64,000 nucleotides of DNA from positions 62,001 to 126,000 of the forward strand of contig CACMGP010000001.1 of assembly GCA_902613185.1 (NCBI GenBank), given 5' to 3'. The notes below the pieces were generated by a model. That model was given only the letters and a program-made list of their open reading frames with translations. It was not told the DNA's origin and did no database searches. The DNA comes from an uncultured Alphaproteobacteria bacterium. GTDB lineage: Bacteria; Pseudomonadota; Alphaproteobacteria; HIMB59. Positions 36,588 to 44,932 of this stretch are shown piece by piece; positions within the stretch are counted from its first letter, which is position 1; every line of letters begins with the position of its first letter. The position numbers were made by a program, and so were the translations under genes.

Positions 36588-36737
36588 ATTTAAATCCTAT
36601 CTTTTAAAAATTAATAAAATTTATTATAGAGCTAATTTCATTAATAAAAAATGAATCTAGTTAATAATAAATATGTGATTAATTTATAACAAAAAAGAAA
36701 TGGATGCCCTTTATATAAAAAAAAATAAGTGGATAAC
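36588..36737 (-). promoter_or_regulatory. Intergenic leader of the BMP binding-protein gene
   Basis: The largest non-coding gap in the window. It holds a TATAAT at 36628-36623 (minus), a weak hairpin TTCATT/AATGAA at 36637-36655, and a G-rich island GGGCATCC around 36700. No -35 box is convincing. It could be a separate promoter or an mRNA-processing leader allowing higher expression of the binding protein. I see no known riboswitch in it. Confidence 0.35.
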
Positions 36738-37607
36738 CTATTGATTTTTTTCAAAAGGTATATTTAAAGATGATGGCGCACTAAGTTTAAGTCTAAGTTT
36801 GTTGGACGAAATAAAAACTAATACAATAATCGTGGCCAAATATGGCATCATGTTAAAAAATTGACCAGGTAATTTAACACCTATGGCTTGTAAGTTCATT
36901 TGCATAATTGCAACGCCTCCAAAGATATAAGCACCAACTAATAGTCTCCAGGGCTTCCAAGTCGCAAAAACAACTAAAGCAAGAGCTATCCAACCCCTGC
37001 CAGCAGTCATACCTTCTTGCCACATTGGGGCATAACATATTGAAATATAATAACCTGCTAGAGAACTCATAACACCACCGAAAATAATAGTTAAATATCT
37101 TGTTTTTATAACATTATATCCCAAGGCGTATGCTGAGTTATGATTTTCACCAACAGCTCTGACTATGAGGCCAGTTTTTGTTTTTGATAAAAAATAAGCA
37201 ACAAAAAAAACTAACAAAAAAGAAATCACTATGAAATAGTAAGGATTTAATCCATCTATGGGTGTTCCACCAAATTTTTTACCAAGCATTGCACTTAAGC
37301 CAATGCCAAAAATAGTTAATGCTAATCCAGTAGCTATTTGATTAGTCATAAGGTTTAAAACTAGAAACGCAAATATTCCTGATAAAATTACTCCAGATAT
37401 TATTGATAAAAATAAGGAATAAAAATAGTTACCAGTTATAACTAAAGTGATAAATCCAGTTACCGCTCCCACTAACATTAAACCCTCTAATCCGAGATTG
37501 AGGACGCCACTTTTTTCAGTAACCAACTCGCCAATTCCAGCAAAAACAAGCGGCGTTGTAGATATTAAAACTATATTTAAGATGCCTATAATTAGCTCGA
37601 TACTCAT
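36738..37607 (-). CDS. BMP-type ABC transporter permease (second)
   Basis: A 289-residue permease of the BPD_transp_2 family. It has the segment GIGELVTEKSGVLNLGLEGLM, then LVMGDSTA-like absence, followed by MTNQIATGLALTIFGIGLSA, VRAVGENHNSAYALGYNV and the C-terminal membrane part. The motif E-K-S-G-V-x-N-x-G-x-E-G is the hallmark of the small nucleoside permease of this importer class. Start overlaps the stop of the first permease by four bases. Confidence 0.92.
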   Translation of the reverse strand: MSIELIIGILNIVLISTTPLVFAGIGELVTEKSGVLNLGLEGLMLVGAVTGFITLVITGNYFYSLFLSIISGVILSGIFAFLVLNLMTNQIATGLALTIFGIGLSAMLGKKFGGTPIDGLNPYYFIVISFLLVFFVAYFLSKTKTGLIVRAVGENHNSAYALGYNVIKTRYLTIIFGGVMSSLAGYYISICYAPMWQEGMTAGRGWIALALVVFATWKPWRLLVGAYIFGGVAIMQMNLQAIGVKLPGQFFNMMPYLATIIVLVFISSNKLRLKLSAPSSLNIPFEKNQ

Positions 37608-38665
37608 TTAATAAACACCTTATATTTATTTAAAAAATCTGTGCCTAACAAAAAGAATAGAACTAAACCCTGGAATACAAAACCTACTGCAGAGGGTATC
37701 TTAAGAAATAATTGTGCATCCTCAGCTCCTAAATATGTTAATGCAATTAGTAAAGAGGATAAAATTATTCCAAAAGGGTTCAATCTACCCAAAAATGCAA
37801 CAATAATTGCAGTAAAACCATAATTAGGTGAAATATCTCTGTACAATAAACCTATTGGTCCTGAAACCTCAAATAGCCCAGCTAATCCTGCACATACTCC
37901 ACTTATTATAAACGTATAAAAAATTAAATTTTTATATTTAAAACCAGCATATTGAGATGCTTTAGTACTTAAGCCAGTAACTTTAAGTTTAAACCCAAAT
38001 AATGTTTTGTTGTAGATAATATAAGTTATCAAACAAATTATTAATGCAAAATAGACACCAATGTGAACACGAAGGCCATCAATTAATACAGGGAGTCTTC
38101 CAGCATCAGGAAAAGGCATCGATTTAGGCAAACCATATCCTGCAGGGTCTTTCCACGGACCAACAACAAAATAATCCAGAATAAAAAGAGCCACATAGGT
38201 TAACATCAAACTAGTTAAAATTTCATTTGTATTAAATTTTATTTTAAGAATAGCAGGTATAGTTGCCCAAAATGCTCCTCCTAAAGCGCCAAATAAAATC
38301 ATTGTTGGAAGTAAAAAAACACTTGTTGAGTCATTTAATAATAGTCCGATACCACCACCAAATATTGCCCCCATTGTTAATTGCCCCTCGGCTCCTATAT
38401 TGTAAATATTGTTTTTGAAACAATAAGATAATCCTAAAGCTATAATTGCAAGTGGTGTCGCTTTTACAAATAATTCTGAAATACCGTAAGAATTTGAAAT
38501 AGGACTAATAAAAAAAATTTTAAAAGACTCAATTGGACTCAATTCCAAAATTAAAAAAATAAATGACCCAAAAAATAAAGTTAAAGCAACTGCAACTAAT
38601 GGTGACAAATAAAATATTAAATTTGAGTAATCCTCTCTTAATTGTACTCTAATCAAAAAGACCAC
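37604..38665 (-). CDS. BMP-type ABC transporter permease (first)
   Basis: A 353-residue permease. It contains LGLSYCFKNNIYNIGAEGQL, the conserved N-I-G-A-E-G-Q segment, MLTYVALFILDYFVVGPW, and GFKLKVTGLSTKASQYAGF, the ATPase contact. Overlaps the ATPase gene by 17 bases and the second permease by four. Together the ATPase, two permeases and BMP protein make a complete nucleoside-type importer. Confidence 0.92.
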   Translation of the reverse strand: MVFLIRVQLREDYSNLIFYLSPLVAVALTLFFGSFIFLILELSPIESFKIFFISPISNSYGISELFVKATPLAIIALGLSYCFKNNIYNIGAEGQLTMGAIFGGGIGLLLNDSTSVFLLPTMILFGALGGAFWATIPAILKIKFNTNEILTSLMLTYVALFILDYFVVGPWKDPAGYGLPKSMPFPDAGRLPVLIDGLRVHIGVYFALIICLITYIIYNKTLFGFKLKVTGLSTKASQYAGFKYKNLIFYTFIISGVCAGLAGLFEVSGPIGLLYRDISPNYGFTAIIVAFLGRLNPFGIILSSLLIALTYLGAEDAQLFLKIPSAVGFVFQGLVLFFLLGTDFLNKYKVFIK

Positions 38666-40151
38666 CCATATACTTGCCTAATTTGGTGATATTTATATCC
38701 TCTACATTTAAGGGATTTGATAAAGACCCCTCATATAATACCGATATTTGGTGACATACTTCAAGTAATTCATCTAAATCGTGTGAGATGATAATAATAG
38801 ATACTCCCTTTTGTGATAATTCTACTATTGTTTTTTTAATAAATGCTTCAGAACCTGCATCTATGCCCCATGTAGGTTGAGATAAAATTAATAGCTCAGG
38901 ATTTGATAAAATTTCTCTTCCAATAATAAATTTTTGAAGATTTCCTCCAGAAAGTTTACCAGCTTTGACATTATAAGAGGGAGTATCAACATTAAAATTT
39001 TTTATTACATCACTTGCATAAGAATTAATCTTTTCAAAGTTTATAAAATCACCTTTCTTAAATTCACTTTTATGGTTCATACTTAAAAATATATTTTCAG
39101 ATAAAGACATTTCAGGTACTGCACTGTGGCCTAATCTCTCTTCTGTAACATATGAAATAGATAGAGATTTTCTTTGAAATGTTGATAGATTATTAATGTT
39201 TAACCCTTTAAAAATAATGTCTCCACTAAATTCATAATCGTTTTCATTAAGTAGAATTTCCATTAATTCTTTCTGGCCATTTCCTGCAACTCCAGCTATG
39301 CCAAAAATTTGTCCCTTTTTTAAATTTAAATCAATTGTGTTTAAATTAATTGTAAATGGATCTTGAGATTGAGTTGATAAATTTTTAATATTAAAAATAT
39401 CCTTTGAAAAATTAATGTCGCTGACCTGTTTTGCTTTAGATACCTTATAACCTAACATTTTATATCCTAAAGTTTCAGGATCTTCATTTTGTGTTGAAAT
39501 TGTGCTTACTACTTTTCCATTTCTCATAATTGTTACATAATCAGACAGATTTATAATTTCTTCTAATTTATGGGATATAAAGATAACTGTTAGTCCATCT
39601 TTGACTAAATTTTTTATAATTTTAAATAATTTACTAATTTCGTCTGGTGTAAGAACAGAAGTTGGTTCGTCCATGATTAGAATTCTTGGGTTATTCAATA
39701 ATGATCTAACAATTTCTACGGATTGCCTCTGACCAACTGATAGAGAACTTATAGGAGAATTTAAATTTAAGTTAAAACCGTACTTATCACATATTGTCTT
39801 AGACTTATCTTTCAATTTAACTAAAGATATATTTTCATTCATACCAAGAATTAAATTTTCTGCAACTGTAAGTGACTCAAATAAACTGAAATGCTGAAAA
39901 ACCATATTTATACCTAGGTTCTTCGCAGTAGATGGTGAATTAATTATTGCTAAATCAGAATTAATTAAAATTTCACCACTATCAGGTTTTACATGACCAT
40001 ATAAAATTTTTACTAATGTTGACTTTCCAGCCCCATTTTCACCTAGGATAGCATGAATAGATTGCTCTTTGATATTAAAGGACACATCATCATTAGCTGT
40101 AACTCCAGGATAGGCTTTATAAATATTTTTAAATTCAACTATAGATTGCAT
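38649..40151 (-). CDS. Nucleoside/simple-sugar-type ABC transporter ATPase (two domains)
   Basis: A 500-residue tandem ABC ATPase. Domain 1 has Walker A GENGAGKSTLVK, Q-loop NMVFQHFSLFESL, signature LSVGQRQSVEIVRSL and Walker B ILIMDEPTSVLTP. Domain 2 has a weaker Walker A GVAGNGQKELME, signature LSGGNLQKFIIGREI and ILSQPTWGIDAGS. This asymmetric pattern is normal for RbsA/YufO-type proteins. It is transcribed first in the importer, followed by the permeases and, after a gap, the binding protein. Confidence 0.93.
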   Translation of the reverse strand: MQSIVEFKNIYKAYPGVTANDDVSFNIKEQSIHAILGENGAGKSTLVKILYGHVKPDSGEILINSDLAIINSPSTAKNLGINMVFQHFSLFESLTVAENLILGMNENISLVKLKDKSKTICDKYGFNLNLNSPISSLSVGQRQSVEIVRSLLNNPRILIMDEPTSVLTPDEISKLFKIIKNLVKDGLTVIFISHKLEEIINLSDYVTIMRNGKVVSTISTQNEDPETLGYKMLGYKVSKAKQVSDINFSKDIFNIKNLSTQSQDPFTINLNTIDLNLKKGQIFGIAGVAGNGQKELMEILLNENDYEFSGDIIFKGLNINNLSTFQRKSLSISYVTEERLGHSAVPEMSLSENIFLSMNHKSEFKKGDFINFEKINSYASDVIKNFNVDTPSYNVKAGKLSGGNLQKFIIGREILSNPELLILSQPTWGIDAGSEAFIKKTIVELSQKGVSIIIISHDLDELLEVCHQISVLYEGSLSNPLNVEDINITKLGKYMGGLFD

Positions 40152-40210
40152 AAATATTAATAGATTCCTTTTTTTAAAGATTAAATTGTTTTTTTTAATT
40201 TAGGATAAAA

Positions 40211-40798
40211 TTATAAATATAAGGGTTCTGAGTCGTAAGATGACCAAAGATACCATGTTACAATAGTTGAATAATTTCGCCATTTGCTAGAATTAAAAGA
40301 TAATTTAGTTAAATTTTCATCTCTATAATATTTCTTATAGGCATTAATAAAACCAAGGTCTCCTAATGGTATTATGTCAGGCAAACCTAAATAAAATATT
40401 GAAAACATTTCAGCAGTCCATCTACCAATACCAAAAATTTGAGTTAAATTATTATTAACTTTTTCAAAATTACTGTTGCTTAATTTTATATCAGTTACTA
40501 AGTGATAATTATTTAGAAGTGAATTTAAACATTTTTTCTTATTTTTACTTAAAGGTAACTTTTTTATTTTACTTTTATTAATGTTAAAATTTTTAAAATT
40601 TATAGGACCAATTATACTCTTTGAATTTTTATAAATAGACATAGCAGCAGAAATAGATATTTGCTGGGAACAGATAGATTTAAATAAAACATCAAATTTA
40701 TTTTTATTTGTTTTTAATTGATGATTTGGATTATAATAACGCTTAAAAACAGGATCATTCTCTAATAAATAAGCACACCCTTTTTTCCAATAATTCAT
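40211..40798 (-). CDS. DNA-3-methyladenine glycosylase II (AlkA-type HhH-GPD)
   Basis: A 195-residue base-excision glycosylase. FKSICSQQISISAAMSIY is the family's helical N-terminus, the helix-hairpin-helix is LTQIFGIGRWTAEMFSIFYL, and the catalytic aspartate is in IIPLGDLGFINAYKKY. It removes alkylated purines from DNA. Shorter than E. coli AlkA (282 aa) because the N-terminal beta domain is absent, as in many bacterial versions. Start overlaps the dehydrogenase stop as ATGA. Confidence 0.88.
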   Translation of the reverse strand: MNYWKKGCAYLLENDPVFKRYYNPNHQLKTNKNKFDVLFKSICSQQISISAAMSIYKNSKSIIGPINFKNFNINKSKIKKLPLSKNKKKCLNSLLNNYHLVTDIKLSNSNFEKVNNNLTQIFGIGRWTAEMFSIFYLGLPDIIPLGDLGFINAYKKYYRDENLTKLSFNSSKWRNYSTIVTWYLWSSYDSEPLYL

Positions 40799-41664
40799 TG
40801 ATCATTAAATGACTTAACTAAACTCGAGGTATCACATTTTTTATAAATTGTATTTTGTAAACTTTTATATTTTTTAAAAACACTTTTTGTAAGATTTAAG
40901 TTTAATTTAGATTTTTCTGCTTGTTGTAAAACATATTTTAAATCTTTAGTCATTAATTCTGTAGAAAAACCAAAATTAAATTTATTTTTAGTAAGTGTTA
41001 AATACCTATTAGTGAATTGCCAAGAATTAGCAGCACCGTTTTTAATAACATTAAAAATTTTTTTTTGATCAAGATTATTTTTTTTACTAAAAAGATAAGC
41101 CTCAGATATAGAGTATAAAATACCACAAATTAAAATTTGATTGGTAAATTTTGTTAATTGTCCTGAGCCTAGTTTACCCATATGCGTTAAACTTTTAGAG
41201 TATGACGAAATTATTCTTTTTGATTGATTAAAGATTGGTTTAGTTCCACCAACCATTACTGATAAAGAAGCTTTTTTTGCACCCTCTTCCCCACCTGTAA
41301 TAGGGGCATCTAAAAATTTTATTTTTCTTTGTTTAAATAACCTGGAAAGTAAATCTATTTGTTTTAATGATATAGTTGAGTGATCAATAATAATTGAATT
41401 TTTGTGAAAATTTGAAGTTTTTACAAACTTATTAAAAAAAGAATTAACTGCGTGATCATCTTTTAAGCAAGAAATAATAAAGTCAAATTTTATATCATTT
41501 TTAAAATTATAACTTTCAGCTATAAATTTTTTTTTCCATTTATGTTCAACTGATTTAGTTCTATTAAATACAAAAAGTTTAAAATTTTTATTTTTAGACA
41601 AATATCCAGCCATATGGAAGCCCATTTTCCCAAGACCTACAAACAAAATCTTAAAGGTTGGCAT
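40795..41664 (-). CDS. 3-hydroxyisobutyrate dehydrogenase-family oxidoreductase
   Basis: A 289-residue beta-hydroxyacid dehydrogenase. FKILFVGLGKMGFHMAGYL is the NAD(P) fingerprint, FIISCLKDDHAVNSF the second nucleotide segment, DAPITGGEEGAKKASLSVMV the substrate-binding motif, and the catalytic lysine is in GSGQLTKFTNQIL. It belongs with MmsB, GarR and glyoxylate reductases; the exact hydroxyacid cannot be read. It overlaps the inositol-phosphatase-like gene by 14 bases. Confidence 0.88.
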   Translation of the reverse strand: MPTFKILFVGLGKMGFHMAGYLSKNKNFKLFVFNRTKSVEHKWKKKFIAESYNFKNDIKFDFIISCLKDDHAVNSFFNKFVKTSNFHKNSIIIDHSTISLKQIDLLSRLFKQRKIKFLDAPITGGEEGAKKASLSVMVGGTKPIFNQSKRIISSYSKSLTHMGKLGSGQLTKFTNQILICGILYSISEAYLFSKKNNLDQKKIFNVIKNGAANSWQFTNRYLTLTKNKFNFGFSTELMTKDLKYVLQQAEKSKLNLNLTKSVFKKYKSLQNTIYKKCDTSSLVKSFNDQ

Positions 41665-42367
41665 AAAAAATTATTTTTTTTTCTAATTTTGAATAATCAA
41701 ATTCCATATTTGGAAGATTTGTTTCAAAATTTAATAGCTTTAAAAAACTCATAGCAGGAAATAAATCCCAAATTTTTGATCCGTAGACAGTTAAAAAAGA
41801 TCTTTCTCCTTCTATAGCTTCAATAACATCATAACCAATTGACCTTGATCTTAATTTTTCTGTGTAAGAAGAAATAATATCCTTAAAATAAATCTTGGCA
41901 TGCTCACCCAAAAATCCAATTTGATTGCTATAATTTTGGGCTTTTATTTGCTTATGATTTTTAAATATTGAATTGTTATAAGTATGATAAAAGACATCAC
42001 CAATAGGATCATATATTATAGCAAATTCGCATTGGGTAAATTTTATAAATGACAACATTATCGCAACTTTATTAATACCGTTAATAAAATTTCTTGTTCC
42101 ATCAATTGGGTCTACTGTCAAATATTCATTTTTTTTTATTAATTCAGAATTACCCTCTTCAGATATGATATTAGAAAATCCCATTTTTTTAAAATATTCG
42201 ATTAGTTCATTTTCTACAATTACATCATAACTAGTAACTTTAGAATTATCATCTTTAGTTGAAACTTCATTTTCACTTAATTTTCCTATATTTGGTATAA
42301 TTATGTCTTTAGCAATTTTCTTTAAGAAGGTATGGGTGTCTAAAAAAAAATTATTATCAATCATCAT
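41651..42367 (-). CDS. Inositol-monophosphatase-fold phosphatase (IMPase/CysQ type)
   Basis: A 238-residue phosphatase of the IMPase superfamily. The metal ligands are in SEEGNSEL, YLTVDPIDGTRNFING and SKIWDLFPAM. Substrates in the superfamily include inositol and sugar phosphates and adenosine 3',5'-bisphosphate; choice is not possible here. Cotranslated with trkA, whose stop it overlaps by 11 bases. In most alphaproteobacteria a hfq-type gene follows trkA, so this neighbour is unusual. Confidence 0.83.
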   Translation of the reverse strand: MMIDNNFFLDTHTFLKKIAKDIIIPNIGKLSENEVSTKDDNSKVTSYDVIVENELIEYFKKMGFSNIISEEGNSELIKKNEYLTVDPIDGTRNFINGINKVAIMLSFIKFTQCEFAIIYDPIGDVFYHTYNNSIFKNHKQIKAQNYSNQIGFLGEHAKIYFKDIISSYTEKLRSRSIGYDVIEAIEGERSFLTVYGSKIWDLFPAMSFLKLLNFETNLPNMEFDYSKLEKKIIFYANL

Positions 42368-43685
42368 TAATTATTTTTTCTAAAATATGAGAGTCTTTTC
42401 GGGAAACACACAAGATTAATATATCGTTATTTAAAGGGATATGATCATTATTTTTTAACTCTAATGACTCATTTGTTAAGGTGCATATGTGATTGATTGC
42501 TTTAGATTTTTTAATATTTTCATATATCTCATTTTTATATTTAATTTCATAAATTACATACTCATCTTTAAAAATAGAATGATAAGATAAAAGAGAGCCT
42601 TTAGAAATTTTTTCAATAATTCTTGATGATGTTAGCTGCCTTGGATTAATAATAACGTCTATACCCAAATCATTTGCAAAAGATGAGTATGACTCATTAT
42701 TAATTACTGAAATAACTGATTTAGATCCTCTTTTTTTAGCTATTATTGACAATATTGTATTTATTTGGTCATTATCTGTGACAGTGATTACTAAATCAGA
42801 ATTACTCAATTTAATTTCCTCGTACAACGTTTGATCGAGAGCATCGCCATGAAAGATTGTCGTATTTTTAAGCAAGCCTGCTAGAAAATTACATCTTTCT
42901 TTATCAAGTTCTAAAATTTTTAAGTTTATTTCTTGATCATCTTGTTCAATAAGAGTTGATAAGTTTTGGCCAATATTACCCCCACCTACAATGAGTACAT
43001 CCAATACATAATCTTTGAAACCAAAGAACTTTATAAGTTTATTAAGATATTTTTTCTTAATTAATAGGTAGAGTTGGTCAGAGATAGATATATTTTTGAA
43101 GTCAAAGTTTATACTATCATCTTTACTATGCCCTAAATAACAAAGGTTATTTGTTTTGAAGAAAAATTTTATTTCTTCGAATGTATGATTTTTAAATAGA
43201 TTAGATGATTGCATTCCAATTAATAAATAATCTTGGGTTATTAAGGACTCACTAAAAAAAGCACCAGGCAAATGAATTTTTTCAAATATATTATTTGAGA
43301 CCTCCCATTCGGGAGATATAATATGATCAAGAAAGCTATTTGACTCTATCAGTAATGATTTATTTTCATCTAAAATTAAATTTTGATTTCTAACCCTTGC
43401 TATTGATTTATCAACGTTTAGAAATTCTTTTGCAAATTTACTTGTTATAATATTTTTTTCATCACTTCGAGTAACAGCTATAAAACAGTCAATTTTAGAG
43501 TCAAAATTTTTATAGAATGAAGGATTTAGAGGATCATCATATATAGTTTTAATATCAAATCTTTCGGCAAGATTTTTTAATTCATTGATATCATCATCTA
43601 ATAGAAATACATTTTTTCCTTGCTCTGATAATTTTTTTGCAAGATTTGCACCAACAATTCCTGAACCAAGAATAAGTATATTCAT
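42357..43685 (-). CDS. trkA: Trk potassium uptake regulatory protein TrkA
   Basis: A 442-residue peripheral subunit that gates Trk potassium channels. Two NAD-binding RCK_N domains start MNILILGSGIVGANLAKKL and LDVLIVGGGNIGQNLSTLI, each followed by a RCK_C region. It starts at the base shared with the ntrX stop and is transcribed with ntrYX. No TrkH/TrkG subunit lies in the window. Confidence 0.92.
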   Translation of the reverse strand: MNILILGSGIVGANLAKKLSEQGKNVFLLDDDINELKNLAERFDIKTIYDDPLNPSFYKNFDSKIDCFIAVTRSDEKNIITSKFAKEFLNVDKSIARVRNQNLILDENKSLLIESNSFLDHIISPEWEVSNNIFEKIHLPGAFFSESLITQDYLLIGMQSSNLFKNHTFEEIKFFFKTNNLCYLGHSKDDSINFDFKNISISDQLYLLIKKKYLNKLIKFFGFKDYVLDVLIVGGGNIGQNLSTLIEQDDQEINLKILELDKERCNFLAGLLKNTTIFHGDALDQTLYEEIKLSNSDLVITVTDNDQINTILSIIAKKRGSKSVISVINNESYSSFANDLGIDVIINPRQLTSSRIIEKISKGSLLSYHSIFKDEYVIYEIKYKNEIYENIKKSKAINHICTLTNESLELKNNDHIPLNNDILILCVSRKDSHILEKIINDD

Positions 43686-44932
43686 TAATCTATTTTAATG
43701 TTTAGAGATTTAACTTTACGATACAAGGAAACTCTATCTAATTTAAGCATTTTGGCTGTCAAAGTCATATTAAAATTGTTAATTTTTAATTTTTTAAGTA
43801 GGTAATCTTTTTCAAATTTATCCTTAGCTTCTCTAAAATTTAAATCATAAAGATCAGTACTATCTATAGAGTTATTCATCAAATCTTCAATTAAGTTTTT
43901 TGATACAAATAAACTATTGTCTGTTAATAGTCCTACTATATTTTCAGAAAGATTCATTATTTCAAATATGTTTCCAGGCCAAGTATGATTTAATAATAAT
44001 TTCTGAACTCCATCATCAATTTTAATTCTATTTTCAAATTTCTTTTGTGCGAAGATATTTAAATAATGTTCAAAAAGTGGAAAAATTTCATCTTTTCTTA
44101 TAGTCAATGGATTTAATAAAACTTTGTGATCAATATTATTTACAAATGGATCTTTCATATCTATTTTTTTACTATCAAATATTATAGATGCATTTATTTT
44201 TTTACTTTTTACTAAATTTAAATAATTTAATAATTCAATTTGATTAAAATTTTCATAATCATTTAAATAAATAGTGAAATAATTGTGTAATGAACTTAAT
44301 TTTAATAAATCAGACTCATTCATTAAATTTTCATTTAAGTTAATAAATGTATCAGGGTTATTTAATGATAAATTCATGTGGATAGTATTTGCAAGAAAGT
44401 TTTTTCCAATACCATTAGGTCCTATTATTAAAATAGAAGAATTATTTTTTATCTTGGACAGTGTTTTAAATACACTATCTATATAATTACCATAACCAAT
44501 AGAGTCTATCTTAGAATGAAATGAAATTTTGTTTCTATAATTATTAATCGTAACGCGTTGTTTTAGTTCAAGTAAATTTTTTTGAATTATATGAATAAGT
44601 TTTTTAGTTTCAAAAGGCTTTTCAATAAAGTCGTTTGCTCCAGCTTTGACAGACTCTATTGCGTTATCTATATTTGCATGGCCACTAAAGGAAACAATTA
44701 CTAAATTTTCATATTTATTTTTTAAATATCCAATTATATCTATCCCTTGTTTTGTGCTATTCTTTAACCACAAATCAACTAATACAACGTCATAATCAAA
44801 ATTTCTAAATTCAAGATCTACAAATTCTTTATATGAATTAGCATAAGTGACGTCATAACCTTGCTTGGAAAGAATAAGTGAAATTTGTTTGCAAATTTCT
44901 AGTTCATCATCAATTACTAATATTTTAGTCAT
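43685..44932 (-). CDS. ntrX: NtrX-type response regulator with altered AAA+ domain
   Basis: A 415-residue response regulator. Receiver: phospho-Asp53 in VVLVDLWLKNST, Ser83 in VSFSGHANIDN and Lys105 in ANDFIEKPFETK. AAA+ region: Walker A ILIIGPNGIGKNFLAN (about 169-182), but no GAFTGA loop, and in place of the usual Walker B LFLDEIG it reads TIYLNDYENFNQ. C-terminal Fis-type helix-turn-helix: MTLTAKMLKLDRVSLYRKV. Classical NtrX proteins are about 450 aa and GAFTGA-bearing; this one therefore probably cannot activate sigma54. It pairs with NtrY, overlapping its stop by 8 bases. Confidence 0.88.
   Translation of the reverse strand: MTKILVIDDELEICKQISLILSKQGYDVTYANSYKEFVDLEFRNFDYDVVLVDLWLKNSTKQGIDIIGYLKNKYENLVIVSFSGHANIDNAIESVKAGANDFIEKPFETKKLIHIIQKNLLELKQRVTINNYRNKISFHSKIDSIGYGNYIDSVFKTLSKIKNNSSILIIGPNGIGKNFLANTIHMNLSLNNPDTFINLNENLMNESDLLKLSSLHNYFTIYLNDYENFNQIELLNYLNLVKSKKINASIIFDSKKIDMKDPFVNNIDHKVLLNPLTIRKDEIFPLFEHYLNIFAQKKFENRIKIDDGVQKLLLNHTWPGNIFEIMNLSENIVGLLTDNSLFVSKNLIEDLMNNSIDSTDLYDLNFREAKDKFEKDYLLKKLKINNFNMTLTAKMLKLDRVSLYRKVKSLNIKID

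Noticed and set aside
36588-36737. Purine riboswitch before the BMP binding-protein gene
   Set aside because: No three-way junction with the conserved loop sequences is visible; only a weak 6-bp hairpin.
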